From Peptoanaerobacter stomatis (GTDB lineage Bacteria > Bacillota > Clostridia > Peptostreptococcales > Filifactoraceae): DNA of 64,000 nt. How positions within the stretch are numbered: the first letter of the stretch is position 1; every line of letters begins with the position of its first letter. This document shows, piece by piece, positions 27,347 through 37,527 of the stretch. The DNA lies in assembly GCF_000238095.2 (NCBI RefSeq), contig NZ_JH815225.1, forward strand, positions 1,369,863 through 1,433,862, given 5' to 3'. Made by a program: the position numbers and the translations under genes. The notes under the pieces are model-generated. The model was not told the DNA's origin. It worked only from the letters and a program-made list of their open reading frames with translations, and ran no database searches.

Positions 27347-28690
27347 ATGTATTGCTCAAAATATCAAAAAAAACGAAATGAACGGCAAAATTTTTGTCCA
27401 AATAATAAAACAGTTATTATATTTTTTGCAATTACAATACTTTCATCCTTTATCTTACAGACAAAATCAGCATCAGCCGATAGTCCAAGTTTAGCAGAAA
27501 AAATTGAAAAAGCAAAAAAAAATATAGTTTGGATCGATAAAAAATACGATACATATCTTAATTTAGGCGAAACTATTGTCGGAGTTTTAAAAGATGAAAA
27601 TATTAAACACGTCAGATTAGATTTTATGGATAATAACTTAAAAACTATAATAAACTATAAATATGCAGATAAAGAGTTTTTAATTTCAGGTTTTATTGAT
27701 GATTGGGGCTTTTTGCAAGACTCAGTGCCTGTACCGAAAGATAATAAATACGGATATATAGATAAAACCGGAAAAGAAATAGTAAAGCCGAAATACGATG
27801 ACGCATATGAGTTTTCAGAAGGTTTAGCGAGAGTACAAAAAGATGATAAATGGGGATTTATTGATAAAACAGGCAAGGAGATAATAAGCCTTAAATACGA
27901 TTACGAATTGGATTTTTCCGAGGGCTTGGCAGCAGTACAAAAAGATAATAAATGGGGATTTGTTGATAAAACTGGCAAAGAAATAATAAAACCTATGTAT
28001 GAACGTGCACCTAATTTTTGTGAAGGCTTAGCGAGAGTACAAAAAGACTACAAGTGGGGCTTTATGGACAAAACAGGCAAAGAAATAGTAACACCTAAAT
28101 ATGATTATGCTTTTGACTTTTCAGAAGGCTTAGCTACAGTACAAAAGGGTGACAAATGGGGATTTATAGATAAAACAGGCAAAGAAATAATAAAACCACA
28201 GTATCAGATTACATCTTCTTTCTCTGAAGGATTGGCAGCAATACAAAAAAACGAAAAATGGGGATTTATTGACAAAACAGGCAAGGAAGTGATAAGCGCT
28301 AAATACGAAATTGTACACGAATTTTCAGAAGGTTTTGCAGCTATATCCGTAAATAAAAAATACGGCTTTATTGATAAAACAGGCAAAGAGATAATAAGTC
28401 CTAAATATTATTTCGCATATGAATTTTCAGATGGCTTGGCGAAAGTGCAAAAAGATGAAAAATGGGGATTTGTAAATAAAAACGGAAAAGAGATTGTACC
28501 GCCTAAATATGATTTTGTCGATAAATTTTCAAAAGGGTTGGCAAGAGTGATGAACGATTACAAATATGGCTTTATTGATGAGAACGGAAAAGAAATAATA
28601 AAGCCTATATATGATAAAGCCAGCGAGCTTAAAAATAATATGATTATATTGGAAAAAGGCAATAAGGTTGGAGTATTAATCATCAAATAA
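27347..28690 (+). CDS. Exported WG-repeat protein
   Basis: A 447-residue protein with a signal peptide (basic start, then VIIFFAITILSSFIL, cleavage near ASA-DS) and about 100 residues of linker. Nine ~35-residue WG repeats follow, of the form K-W/Y-G-F-I-D-K-T-G-K-E-I followed by xKYDxxxxFSEGLAxVQKD. The final repeat decays to NKVGVLI. The repeats are near-identical, so recent internal duplication is likely. WG repeats form beta structures with binding or surface roles; no catalytic motif is seen. ATG 27347 is preferred over 27341 because AAGGAGG at 27332-27338 would be too close to the latter. It lies inside the ABC gene cluster. Confidence 0.85.
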   Translation: MYCSKYQKKRNERQNFCPNNKTVIIFFAITILSSFILQTKSASADSPSLAEKIEKAKKNIVWIDKKYDTYLNLGETIVGVLKDENIKHVRLDFMDNNLKTIINYKYADKEFLISGFIDDWGFLQDSVPVPKDNKYGYIDKTGKEIVKPKYDDAYEFSEGLARVQKDDKWGFIDKTGKEIISLKYDYELDFSEGLAAVQKDNKWGFVDKTGKEIIKPMYERAPNFCEGLARVQKDYKWGFMDKTGKEIVTPKYDYAFDFSEGLATVQKGDKWGFIDKTGKEIIKPQYQITSSFSEGLAAIQKNEKWGFIDKTGKEVISAKYEIVHEFSEGFAAISVNKKYGFIDKTGKEIISPKYYFAYEFSDGLAKVQKDEKWGFVNKNGKEIVPPKYDFVDKFSKGLARVMNDYKYGFIDENGKEIIKPIYDKASELKNNMIILEKGNKVGVLIIK

Positions 28691-28780
28691 TATATATTGA
28701 GATTGTATTCAAGAATATAAATAATATTGTAATTTAGTTAACCAAAAAAATAAAATACTTAATAAATAAAGAGGAGAATA

Positions 28781-30589
28781 ATGAAAATAAATAAAAAAAT
28801 TGCTTGTTTTATATTATCAACTGCACTTATATTTACACCATTTTTAGTAAATATACACTCTTATGCAGAAACAACAAGCATAGACAATGAAGAGGACAAA
28901 AGAGAGCAAGAAGAACGAGAAAGACAGGAAGAACAAAGAAGACAAAAGGAACGTGATTACTATGTAGCAGTAGAAATGTACTCAGATTTTCCAAAGCTTA
29001 AAAATGATACACAAAATACATTGACACTACAAATAAAAAATACAGGCGGTTCGCATTTAGAAAAATCAAAGATAAAAGTAAGCGCATTGCCCGGAGAAAT
29101 ATCACTTACAGGCGGTAGCAGTACAACCCAAGATGTCGGCACTATATATGTAGGTAACCAAACTTCCATAAACTACGAAGTACAAGTAAGCAAAGACGCA
29201 AAGACAGGCACATATCCTATAACATTTGAGTTTACAGGTAACTACGGTACAAGTGTAGACAATTATAAAGCATATAGCTATTCAAAAACTTTCTACTTGA
29301 ATATAACAAAGACAGAAAAAGAAAAAGATAAATCACAATATAAACCGTTTTTAATACAAAATATCAAACATCCCGCAATAATAAACAAAGGTGATGTAGC
29401 CGACTTGACATTCAGCATCAAAAACCCGAACGACAAACCTATGAGTTCAATAAAAGTAAGCGTCAGCCCTGATGAAGGTATAGTCAATCAAACTCAAGGA
29501 GTATTCGTAGAAAATAATTTTCCTGCAAACGGCGAAAAAACTTTCAATGTAAAATTATTCGCACAGGACAAGGCAGAAAAGAAAAATTACTCTATAAAAT
29601 TGACTGTAGAGCCTACAAATCCTACTGAGCAAACAGATTCAAAATCATCAGAAGATTCAAATGAAACACCGAAAATATTGCCTACATCTACACAGTACAC
29701 AGGTATATTTTATAATGCACCCGACAAAGATGAAGTTGACGGTGTCAAAAATCCGCAAATAATAATATCAAGTTATTCATACGGAGGCACATATGTCGAA
29801 CCGAATCAACAATTCCCTCTTACTATGAGCTTTGTAAATACAAGCTCACAAAAGGTACTCAGAAATATAAAAATATCTCTCAATGCAGAAGAAGGGACAT
29901 TTATAGCTGTAAATTCGTCAAACTCTTTTTACATTGACAGTATGTCTCCAAACTCATCCGTTACTAAAACTATAAATTTCGTTACAAAGCCTGATGCAAC
30001 CACAAAAACTGTTGCTATGACAATAGATTACACTTACGAAGACACAAAAGGTACCGCTCTTACAGCAAAAGACAGCATCTCAATTCCCGTTATGCAAAAA
30101 ACTCTCTTAAGCATAGATGATGTCGCTCAACCTCAAGATGTAATGGAGGGCGAGCCTGTAAATATCAGCCTTAACTTTTATAACTTAGGTAAAACTAAAA
30201 TATCAAATTTGAAAATGGTAGCAAGCGGAGATTTTACAGTACAAGGTGAAAATTCATACTTTGTAGGAAATTTAGAGCCCGGAAAAAATGATTCATTTTC
30301 AATAAGTGCTATGCCAAACGATCCAAACAAAATATCAGGTGTTATAGACTTCACTTATGAAAAATTGGACGGTTCAATAGAAACTGCACAAAAAAAATTC
30401 AATTTCACTCTTAATCCTATATCTCCAATGCCTGATAATAACAATATGGATGATATACAGCCTCCTAAACATGATAACAAAATTATTTATATAGGTGTAG
30501 GTATAGCAGTCGTTATAATAATCGGCATAATTCTTAAAAAGAGACATAATAAGCGCAAAAAAAGTCAGGAGCTTGATTTAGATGAATAA
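28781..30589 (+). CDS. Exported COG1361/NEW3-like protein of an ABC export system
   Basis: A 602-residue extracellular protein. Signal peptide at 1-30 (ending SYAET), then a charged coiled segment rich in E, R and Q (about 35-65). Three or more Ig-like beta domains follow, each containing LxxxNTGxxxxxxxxV or FxNTSSQKVLRNIKISLNA strings typical of COG1361/NEW3/CARDB folds. Near the C terminus one membrane helix (IIYIGVGIAVVIIIGIIL) precedes a basic KKRHNKRKK tail, so it is anchored with most of the chain outside. It overlaps the permease start by eight bases. It probably acts as the adaptor of the ABC system, in the place MacA takes elsewhere. Confidence 0.8.
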   Translation: MKINKKIACFILSTALIFTPFLVNIHSYAETTSIDNEEDKREQEERERQEEQRRQKERDYYVAVEMYSDFPKLKNDTQNTLTLQIKNTGGSHLEKSKIKVSALPGEISLTGGSSTTQDVGTIYVGNQTSINYEVQVSKDAKTGTYPITFEFTGNYGTSVDNYKAYSYSKTFYLNITKTEKEKDKSQYKPFLIQNIKHPAIINKGDVADLTFSIKNPNDKPMSSIKVSVSPDEGIVNQTQGVFVENNFPANGEKTFNVKLFAQDKAEKKNYSIKLTVEPTNPTEQTDSKSSEDSNETPKILPTSTQYTGIFYNAPDKDEVDGVKNPQIIISSYSYGGTYVEPNQQFPLTMSFVNTSSQKVLRNIKISLNAEEGTFIAVNSSNSFYIDSMSPNSSVTKTINFVTKPDATTKTVAMTIDYTYEDTKGTALTAKDSISIPVMQKTLLSIDDVAQPQDVMEGEPVNISLNFYNLGKTKISNLKMVASGDFTVQGENSYFVGNLEPGKNDSFSISAMPNDPNKISGVIDFTYEKLDGSIETAQKKFNFTLNPISPMPDNNNMDDIQPPKHDNKIIYIGVGIAVVIIIGIILKKRHNKRKKSQELDLDE

Positions 30590-31991
30590 AATACAGCTTT
30601 TAAAAATGGCTTTTACCAACTTATTTAGGAGAAAAGCCAGAAGTATATTGGCAATACTCGGTGTGCTGATAGGAACGGCATCAATCATAACTATGGTATC
30701 CATAGGTCTTGGAATAAGTAAAAATTTTACGGATACAATGAAAAAAAATGAAAGTCTTCACGTAATACAGATATTCGGTATAAGCAAAAGAAATCAGACT
30801 CCTGGAAGTCAAACTATGAAAATGGACGATAAAGCCATAAAATATCTAAAAAATATAAAAGGAGTTACATTTGCCACACCTGTAAAAAATCTTAATACAA
30901 GAGTTATAATAGGCGACTATGTTGCAGATATGAATATAACCGGAATTGACCCTGAATTTTTTGATAAAGCTCATATAGAATTTCAAAGCGGACATAATTT
31001 AAAAACAGGAGATAAATTCAAATTTATATTCGGTTCTATGACAGCTTTTAATTTTCAAAACTATAAAACAGGCAGATATATAGATTACTCTCCTGACGGA
31101 AAAACACCGATAAATTTTGTAGTACCGAAAATAGAACTTACAAATGATCCTGAATATAAAAAAGCGAAAGTTACCGGCAGAAGATATGGAATTACTCGAG
31201 AGCAAAGTGAAAATCCTCCTAAATACGAAGTGTTCAGAGCAGGAGGAGTCGGCGTTATAAGAGGAGAAGGAGAATATTCTTTTTCAGCATACACCACACT
31301 TGAAACTTTAAATTTAATAGAAAAATCCAATAAAAGAGCTGAAAATGCCGTAGGACAAAAAAACAGCAGATACGAAAGCAGAAATAACGACCAATACCAA
31401 AGCATAATGATATATATAGAAGACATAAATCTAATATCAGATATAACGAAAAAACTTAGAGAAGAAGGTTTTGAGTTCTATTCCATTATGGATGAGATAA
31501 AAGAGGCTCAAAAAACATATGCCATGATACAAGGCGCTCTTGGAGGAATAGGTGCCATATCACTACTTGTTGCCGCAATAGGTATAACAAACACCATGAT
31601 AATGTCAATCTATGAGCGTACAAGAGAAATAGGCGTCATGAAAGTAATAGGCGCAAGTCTATATGATATAAAAAGATTGTTCTTGTGTGAAGCGGCATCT
31701 ATAGGATTAATCGGCGGTATACTTGGAACCGTACTGAGCTTAATAATCTCATATGTGCTTAATTTTCTATACTCTACATTTGGAGGAGGCGCTATGGGAA
31801 TGATGGATATGTATTCTTACGGTTATATGGGAATGGGCGCAGAACAATCATCCGTATATATATCTTACATCCCGCCATGGCTTGTTATGTTCGGAATATT
31901 ATTTTCAACATTTATAGGAATCGTATCCGGATATATACCTGCTAAAAAAGCTATGTCTCTATCAGCACTTGAAAGTTTAAGAAATGAATAA
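30582..31991 (+). CDS. MacB-like ABC transporter permease
   Basis: A 469-residue protein of the MacB_PCD plus FtsX layout. Membrane segment 1 (about 20-42) is followed by a ~280-residue extracellular domain and three C-terminal segments starting near 315 (GALGGIGAISLLVAAIGITNTM). NTMIMSIYERTREIGVMKVIGAS is the FtsX family signature. A loop rich in G and M (GGGAMGMMDMYSYGYMGMG) lies between the last segments. It overlaps the upstream adaptor gene. Together with the ATPase at 26469 it would form a mechanotransmission-type exporter; the substrate is unknown. Confidence 0.88.
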   Translation: MNKIQLLKMAFTNLFRRKARSILAILGVLIGTASIITMVSIGLGISKNFTDTMKKNESLHVIQIFGISKRNQTPGSQTMKMDDKAIKYLKNIKGVTFATPVKNLNTRVIIGDYVADMNITGIDPEFFDKAHIEFQSGHNLKTGDKFKFIFGSMTAFNFQNYKTGRYIDYSPDGKTPINFVVPKIELTNDPEYKKAKVTGRRYGITREQSENPPKYEVFRAGGVGVIRGEGEYSFSAYTTLETLNLIEKSNKRAENAVGQKNSRYESRNNDQYQSIMIYIEDINLISDITKKLREEGFEFYSIMDEIKEAQKTYAMIQGALGGIGAISLLVAAIGITNTMIMSIYERTREIGVMKVIGASLYDIKRLFLCEAASIGLIGGILGTVLSLIISYVLNFLYSTFGGGAMGMMDMYSYGYMGMGAEQSSVYISYIPPWLVMFGILFSTFIGIVSGYIPAKKAMSLSALESLRNE

Positions 31992-32000
31992 AAATTGTAA

Positions 32001-32038
32001 AAAAAAGCAATCAACAAAAACATTGATTGCTTTTTTTA
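32001..32038. terminator. Bidirectional terminator after the MacB-like operon
   Basis: AAAAAAGCAATCAA and TTGATTGCTTTTTTT form a perfect stem around a short loop. It serves the rightward ABC operon and the leftward FMN-binding gene. Confidence 0.9.
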
Positions 32039-32043
32039 TTATT

Positions 32044-34158
32044 TTATTTTCCGGCTACATAGTTAAATTTAAGAGACTCATCAAATCCCCAAACTTTAAC
32101 TTCTATTTCATATTCTTTTCCGTTTTCAAATATATTCGCTTTTCCTAAATCCTTAGCTGTTTCTTTTATCTTGCCGTTTTCATCAAATACTTCTGTAGCT
32201 TTTATTCTAAGTCTTCCTTCTACAGTTACCGGTTCAACTTTTACAGGTTTGTATTTGCTGTCACTTTCTTTTGCTTTTTTATCTGTTATTGTTATGCTTT
32301 CTATATTTTTATATATGTTTGCAAGGTCGTTGTCGCTTACTGAAAGTTTATTGCCTTCAAATTTCAAAGTTTCTTTACTCTTTACAACAAAATACGGATA
32401 GTGCATATTTGTTCTTTCTTTATCTCTTTCACCGGAAACAAAATCAGGTGAACGATAAGCACCGCTTTCATCAACTATGTTTACATAGTAATGTCCAGGT
32501 TTTAAATCATTTGGTATTGTAAGAACAGTTCCGTCTTCACTTAATTTTACATCTTTTATTATATCTTCACCATTAAATACTCCCTGTGATACATTTAGAA
32601 GTTTTAATTTAAAATCTTTAGGAAGTGTATTTGTAAATTTAACAGTTGTTGTTCCTATCTCTATTATAGGTGTAATAGGTGTCAATGTTTGTTTATCTGT
32701 AAGGAACATTTTGCCTTTTCTACCTTCTATTGCGTTTATAACCGCCTGTTTTATCGCTATGCTGTCAGCTGTAGCTCCTGAAACTACGTCAGCCTCACCT
32801 TTTCTCATTTTCATAGCTTTTACTTGTTCTAATGTTTTTCCTGCAAACTTATCATATATATTCCCTGCTGTCATTCTGTTCCAATAACGCTCATGTTTCA
32901 TCCAGTCTTTTTCCTGCGCTCCAGGCATAAGTCCTTTTATTTGTGTAGAATCATTGGCTACTTCCACGATTTTGTTATTTTTGTCAAGTACTACTTTTAC
33001 TCTCATATCGTAAAATGGCGGACGTAAAAATAATTTTAAATTCGGATATTCCGCTTGATCCACATTTGAATATCCATATACAACTTTATAAGGCACATTT
33101 GTATTTGAACCTTTTGATATAGATGAATTCACTTCCAACTTGAATGTGTTTTCTTTATTTTTATAAGTTTTTTTAGTTTTTTCAAATTTATCTACATTAT
33201 TAGGAAGTTTTATGCTGTCCACTTTGCTGTTTTTTTCTACCGATATGTCAGCATTTACAGTTTTTATGTCAAGTTCTTTGACTTTGGCGTCTATAACTGT
33301 TTGGTATTCACTGCCGAGTATATCTGACAATTCTAATGTTGCTATTTCTCCTGCACCTTTTGTTTGTATTTTTGCAGGTGTTTTTACAACCAATCTGTTC
33401 AATTTTGTTTTATCGTCTAAAACTACATTTATTCTTTTTCTAATTTGTTTGTCTATTATTACTTTTCCTGTTATTTTGCAATTGTTAAGAGAAACTTCTT
33501 CCGCTCCTCTTATTACAAGGTCTCCGTCTATTGTTATATTTTCAAGAACAACCGCTCCGTCTCTTAAAGTGTCTGATATTAAAGCATTTTTTGAAACTTT
33601 TGCATTTCTTATTTTTACTTTAGGTTTTTCATTTGTTCTTTCAGGATTTGTTATTTCCATACTTGGATATGTTTTTTCTTGTGCATCAAGTGATTTTTCT
33701 TCAGAATCTTTATTTGATTCCACTGTAAGCGGCGCCTGAACACTTTCAAGAGCATTTGAAACCGCCTTCATAAATCCGTTTGATGATATTGTTGCTCCCG
33801 CTAAAGCATCAACTTTTATAGATTGTGTTTTTACTATGTTATCTGCCAATATTTTTGCTTTTTCCGCATTAAAATAAATAGGTGTATCATTTTGACTTAA
33901 AAGATCTACTGATTTTATAGCTCCGCCTGATACAGTAACTTTAACTTTTATGTCTGATGAATATCCTCTCGCCGTACCTTCATATACTCCGTCTACATAT
34001 TTGCTTTCTTCTTTTTTCTTGCTGTCATCAGTTTTATTTACTGTTGTTGTCTGCTCAGTCTTTGCACTGTCATTTTGTGCATAAGATGATGATATTGCCG
34101 CTGTAGAAACAGCCATAATCATTGATAAGGCAAGAACTAATTGCATATTTCTCTTCAT
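32044..34158 (-). CDS. Large exported protein with two FMN-binding domains
   Basis: A 704-residue secreted protein. The signal peptide ends at SSSYAQN. A first FMN_bind domain (about 50-140) holds VDALAGATISS and a second (about 370-490) holds ADVVSGATADS. These are flavinylation-type S/T-G-A-T motifs where FMN can be attached to the threonine. Between them is a beta-helix-like segment of stacked N and D residues (ENITIDGDLVIRGAEEVSLNN). The C-terminal ~200 residues look like beta domains. Such proteins serve in extracytosolic electron transfer; the partner is unknown. ATG 34158 follows AAGGAAG; the ATG 18 bases upstream lacks a site. Confidence 0.8.
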   Translation of the reverse strand: MKRNMQLVLALSMIMAVSTAAISSSYAQNDSAKTEQTTTVNKTDDSKKKEESKYVDGVYEGTARGYSSDIKVKVTVSGGAIKSVDLLSQNDTPIYFNAEKAKILADNIVKTQSIKVDALAGATISSNGFMKAVSNALESVQAPLTVESNKDSEEKSLDAQEKTYPSMEITNPERTNEKPKVKIRNAKVSKNALISDTLRDGAVVLENITIDGDLVIRGAEEVSLNNCKITGKVIIDKQIRKRINVVLDDKTKLNRLVVKTPAKIQTKGAGEIATLELSDILGSEYQTVIDAKVKELDIKTVNADISVEKNSKVDSIKLPNNVDKFEKTKKTYKNKENTFKLEVNSSISKGSNTNVPYKVVYGYSNVDQAEYPNLKLFLRPPFYDMRVKVVLDKNNKIVEVANDSTQIKGLMPGAQEKDWMKHERYWNRMTAGNIYDKFAGKTLEQVKAMKMRKGEADVVSGATADSIAIKQAVINAIEGRKGKMFLTDKQTLTPITPIIEIGTTTVKFTNTLPKDFKLKLLNVSQGVFNGEDIIKDVKLSEDGTVLTIPNDLKPGHYYVNIVDESGAYRSPDFVSGERDKERTNMHYPYFVVKSKETLKFEGNKLSVSDNDLANIYKNIESITITDKKAKESDSKYKPVKVEPVTVEGRLRIKATEVFDENGKIKETAKDLGKANIFENGKEYEIEVKVWGFDESLKFNYVAGK

Positions 34159-34176
34159 TTTTACTTCCTTTCTCAT

Positions 34177-34457
34177 TTCTTAAATTAATTTGCAAATACT
34201 CTAAGATATACAAATTTTTATAATAACATTTAACTAAGCAAAATTTCTTTGACGATATAATTTTATAAAAATATGTATCTATAACTTTTTAGCAAAAGAG
34301 ATTATAACACAATAAATCATTATATGCAATTAATATTTAATTTCATACAATGATTTCATATAAAAGCAATATATATCAGAATTATTTATATTTTTTTAAT
34401 CAAATACATATATGCATACTTCTTATTTTTATGTTTTATAAAGATAGATTGTCAAGT
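34177..34457. other. AT-rich flank between FMN-binding gene and IS30
   Basis: About 280 AT-rich bases holding the presumed promoter of the leftward FMN-binding gene. No ORF, RNA gene or remnant of the IS3 5' half is visible. Confidence 0.4.
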
Positions 34458-35460
34458 TAAGTGCAACACTTTTTTTAATTACTCAAAAAACTTACTTAAA
34501 ACTTCTAATGGAGTTTTATAACCTAATCTCTTTCTTGGTCTGTTGTTAATCATGTCAACAACTTCTTTTAGAGATTCATCAGTAATATTTTTAAATGAAC
34601 TGCCTTTTTGGAAAAATTGTCTAAGTAGTCCGTTTGTATTTTCATTTGTACCTCTTTACCATTATCTACGGTGAAGCTCTTTTTGAGTTTATCAGGTATA
34701 GTTTCAAAAGCTTGTATGGTTTTATAACTAAACTCAGTGTCTGTTTTAGTTTCTAACTTAAAAGCTACAAGAAAACTGGACTTTCTTTCTACATGAGTTC
34801 CAAGTAGACCTGTTTTTCTCATACCAAGCACTGTATCACTTTCAAAGTGACCAAATCTGCTTCTGTTAGTACATCCATTTGGTCTTTGAGAAATATTAAT
34901 GGTGTTGGGTATTTTACCTCTGTTATCATTAGAAGATTTACGTTTTTTATGTTTATTCATAAATCTCATTTTCTTCTTTATATCTATAGGTAAAATACCT
35001 GAATGGACAGCTCTATAAATAGTGTTATATGAAATACTAAAAGGTCGTTTTTCTAACTTTGCTCTACCTGATATTTGTTCAGGAGTCCACATAGACTTAA
35101 GTCTATCAATAACATAGTTTTTAACTTGTTCATTAGATTGTAATATAGCTTTTTTACCACAATTAGATTTTCTTTTAAGATACTTTTTTTGAGCATGATG
35201 AGCGGCGCAAGAGCCGTTAGCGTATGAATTACGATTAAATTCACAAGATATAGTTGAGGGCGAGCGACCAAGTATACGTGCTATAGCACGTATACTTGAA
35301 CCTTGCTTAAACATAACTCTTGACTTTTCTCTTTCTTCTATGCTAAGATGAGTGTAATGACTCATAAAATTTAGGCTCCTTGTATTATTTGTTGTGGTAA
35401 ACTCTATTATACAAGTTTTTGTTTTATGAGTCATTATTTTTTTATTAAGTGTTGCACTTA
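34458..35460 (-). mobile_element. IS30-family insertion sequence, defective
   Basis: About 1 kb bounded by inverted repeats. The left end begins TAAGTGCAACACTTTTTTTA. The right end, read inward, begins TAAGTGCAACACTTAATAAA. Inside is one leftward transposase gene with an internal deletion. No convincing target duplication is visible. It directly abuts a truncated IS3-family gene. Confidence 0.8.
34479..35365 (-). pseudogene. IS30-family transposase with internal deletion and frameshift
   Basis: The ATG at 35365 gives MSHYTHLSIEEREKSRV, a standard IS30 helix-turn-helix start, followed by SPSTISCEFNRN and the DDE-domain strings FESDTVLG and FTVDNGKE. After DNGKE the sequence jumps to GTNENTNGLLRQFF in another frame. 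Some 27 codons normally between them, including the P-Y-S-S-W-Q-R region, are gone. The shifted frame then continues with MINNRPRKRLGYKTPLEVLS to a stop at 34479. The enzyme should be inactive. The open frame as read stops at 34568 with a nonsense tail. Confidence 0.85.
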
Positions 35461-36384
35461 TATTGTAAACCTAAAATTAAAAAAAGCCATTGCCATATTC
35501 ACGCCTCACTAAGTCAAAGATTAGATGCTGTATATACTCTTAGAAATGAACACAATATAAATACTCTTTGCAGAGTACTAAATATTAATAGAAGCACCTA
35601 TTACAAACATTTTTTCTCAAAACCTTCTAATAGAGAAATAGAAAATAAAAAGATAAAATCTAAGATTTTTGAGATATATGTAAACTTCAAAAAAAGCATA
35701 GGCGGTTATAAAATCAAAACAATACTACAGCGTGATTATGGCATAAAAATAAGTGTAGGTAAAGTATACAGGCTTATGAATCAGATGAATCTACCAAGGA
35801 TGACAAAACCTAAGGCAAAGTGGAGAAGTACAAAAAGTGAAAATAAAACATACGAAAACCATCTAAAGCAAAACTTTAATCAAGATGCACTCAATAAAGT
35901 GTGGGCAAGCGATTTTACTTATATAAAAGTAAATGGAAAATGGAAGTATCTATGTATAGTAATGGACTTGTTTTCAAGGAAAGTAGTAGGATAGAGTTTA
36001 TCATCTAAGCATGATGTAAATTTTGTAATAGAGGCATTTGAAAAAGCCTATGTAAATAGAAAATATCCAAAAGGTTTGATGTTTCATTCAGATAGAGGCA
36101 GTGAGTATAATAGTGATATATTCAGGAAATTATTAGAAAATTATGGAGTTTGTCAATCATTTTCTAAGAAAGGCTATCCATATGATAATGCTTGTTTAGA
36201 GAGTTTCTTTAAGCAGATGAAAAGAGAAGAAATACAAAGGAGAATATATAATGGTATAAAAGATTTATATTTATCTTGTTTTGAGTATATACAAAGATAC
36301 AATAAGAAAAGACCCCATGGTTCGCTTAATTATTTAACACCTGATGAAGTTGAAGAACAATATTGGAAAAGAGTTTTGATATAG
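35461..36384 (+). pseudogene. IS3-family transposase OrfB, truncated and with an amber codon
   Basis: The frame runs out of the IS30 right end through an HTH_21 region (INTLCRVLNINRSTYY, GGYKIKTIL) and an rve integrase core. The DDE residues are in WASDFTYI, MFHSDRGSEY and CLESFFKQMK. A TAG at 35992-35994 interrupts SRKVVG-stop-SLSSKHD, where relatives usually have W, so a TGG to TAG change is likely. The same frame stays open to 36384. The start of OrfB and all of OrfA are missing. It is not expected to be functional unless the amber codon is read through. Confidence 0.85.
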
Positions 36385-36502
36385 GTGTGATATAAGTATG
36401 TATATTTTTACAAAAAAATATTCCAAAATTGTGTATAAAGTATTGACTGCTATGCACTCATTTTTATCACCCTTTATAATTATACCATAAATAATTGGCT
36501 TT

Positions 36503-36712
36503 TTAAAGGGTTTTTAGTATCAGCTTGTCGTAAATCTCCCCACGCAGAGGGAGATCGTCTGTCACCCGACCATCAGGCGTGAAAAAAGCTCCGTTTGCAA
36601 AGATGATCCTGCGCTCATGCAGAAATTCTTCACAGAACAGAGCTTCGTTGATGTTCTGCACATCAAACCAGATTGGCAGATTCATATCCGGCATTTTACC
36701 TTTCTTCCCCAT
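36503..36712 (-). CDS. Small element-encoded protein of unknown function
   Basis: A 69-residue protein, MGKKGKMPDMNLPIWFDVQN at the start, with EEFLHERRIIFANGAFFTPDGRV in the middle. The ATG at 36712 follows AAGGAGGGGATGTCCC and overlaps the end of the primase-like gene by 17 bases. A longer frame to 36745 has no site. I recognise no domain. It travels with the primase-like gene on the element. Confidence 0.6.
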   Translation of the reverse strand: MGKKGKMPDMNLPIWFDVQNINEALFCEEFLHERRIIFANGAFFTPDGRVTDDLPLRGEIYDKLILKTL

Positions 36713-37306
36713 GGGACATCCCCTCCTTTCGTTTCCGTGCCACATAGTCCCGAAGGAAAGCCATCTTGCCCTCCTTCATCAGCTCATCCACCATGGCAAC
36801 CCGTTCTTCCAGATCACCCACGGTCAAAATACCTGCCAGATATTCGATATAATCGAGCATCTGGCAGGCTTCCACAAAACGGTCATCCAGAGCATTGTCC
36901 GGTGTCTTTGGTGCATACCGCACTTTCCAATCTTCCAGCAGATGCAGATAATCCGTCAGTTTCGGAAGCACAGCATTTCGTCCTCCCGAAACTGACGGAT
37001 GTAGGGACGTTTCAGTTTGGGCAATGCAGCGGCAGTAGGCGGTTTCGGGTCAAGTCCAAAATCCGCAGCCAGTTTCTGCGCCGCATCATAGCTGCTCAGA
37101 TCGAACAGCCTTGCCACGAAGTCGATCACATCCCCCTTGGCTCCGCAGCCGAAGCAGAAGAAATATTCCTCGTTCAGCTTCAGGCTCGGATGCCGGTCAT
37201 TGTGGAACGGGCAGCAAGCCATGCCGTTGCGGCTCACTTTCAGCCCATAGTGTTCGGCGGCTTGCTTTACGCTGATTGCCGCCTTGATGGTTTCATAGAT
37301 CGTCAT
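36696..37306 (-). pseudogene. CHC2 zinc-finger primase-like protein, frameshifted
   Basis: The ATG at 37306 (after ACGGAGGTTTTTCT) gives MTIYETIKAAISVKQAAEHYG. A primase zinc ribbon follows: CCPFHNDRHPSLKLNEEYFFCFGCGAKGD split over about 32-61, with the C-H-C-C ligands present. The frame stops near 36956 after EDEMLCFRN. The natural continuation LTDYLHLLEDWKVRYAPK runs in another frame to 36696. One extra A in the run near 36972 would restore a single ~200-residue chain. A GTG at 36971 could restart the second part. Loss of one base or a sequencing error explains it best. Confidence 0.7.
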
Positions 37307-37527
37307 AGAAAAACCTCCGTTCATAGTATTCAGAAAGCATAAAACACCCGCCGTGATTGGCAGGTGCTTCGCTCCTTCTACTATGGTTATGCCGAATTTT
37401 TGAAAAAACAGGCTAATCGGAGGACAACCCCATTTCAAAAAACAGGACAACTTTTCGGAGGATGTAGATTTCTTCACATTTGCATGGTATAATGAAAGAA
37501 ATGAAAAAACAGGACAGGAGGGCAAGT

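Noticed and set aside
27700-28640. Regular ~105-base repeats considered as CRISPR or satellite DNA
   Set aside because: They are in-frame codons of the WG-repeat protein and have no spacers.
33212-33739. 175-residue plus-strand ORF opposite the FMN-binding protein
   Set aside because: Antisense shadow; hydrophobic and serine-rich without family features.
36617-37342. 241-residue plus-strand ORF opposite the primase-like gene
   Set aside because: The opposite strand encodes a recognisable zinc-finger primase; this frame has no domain or site.
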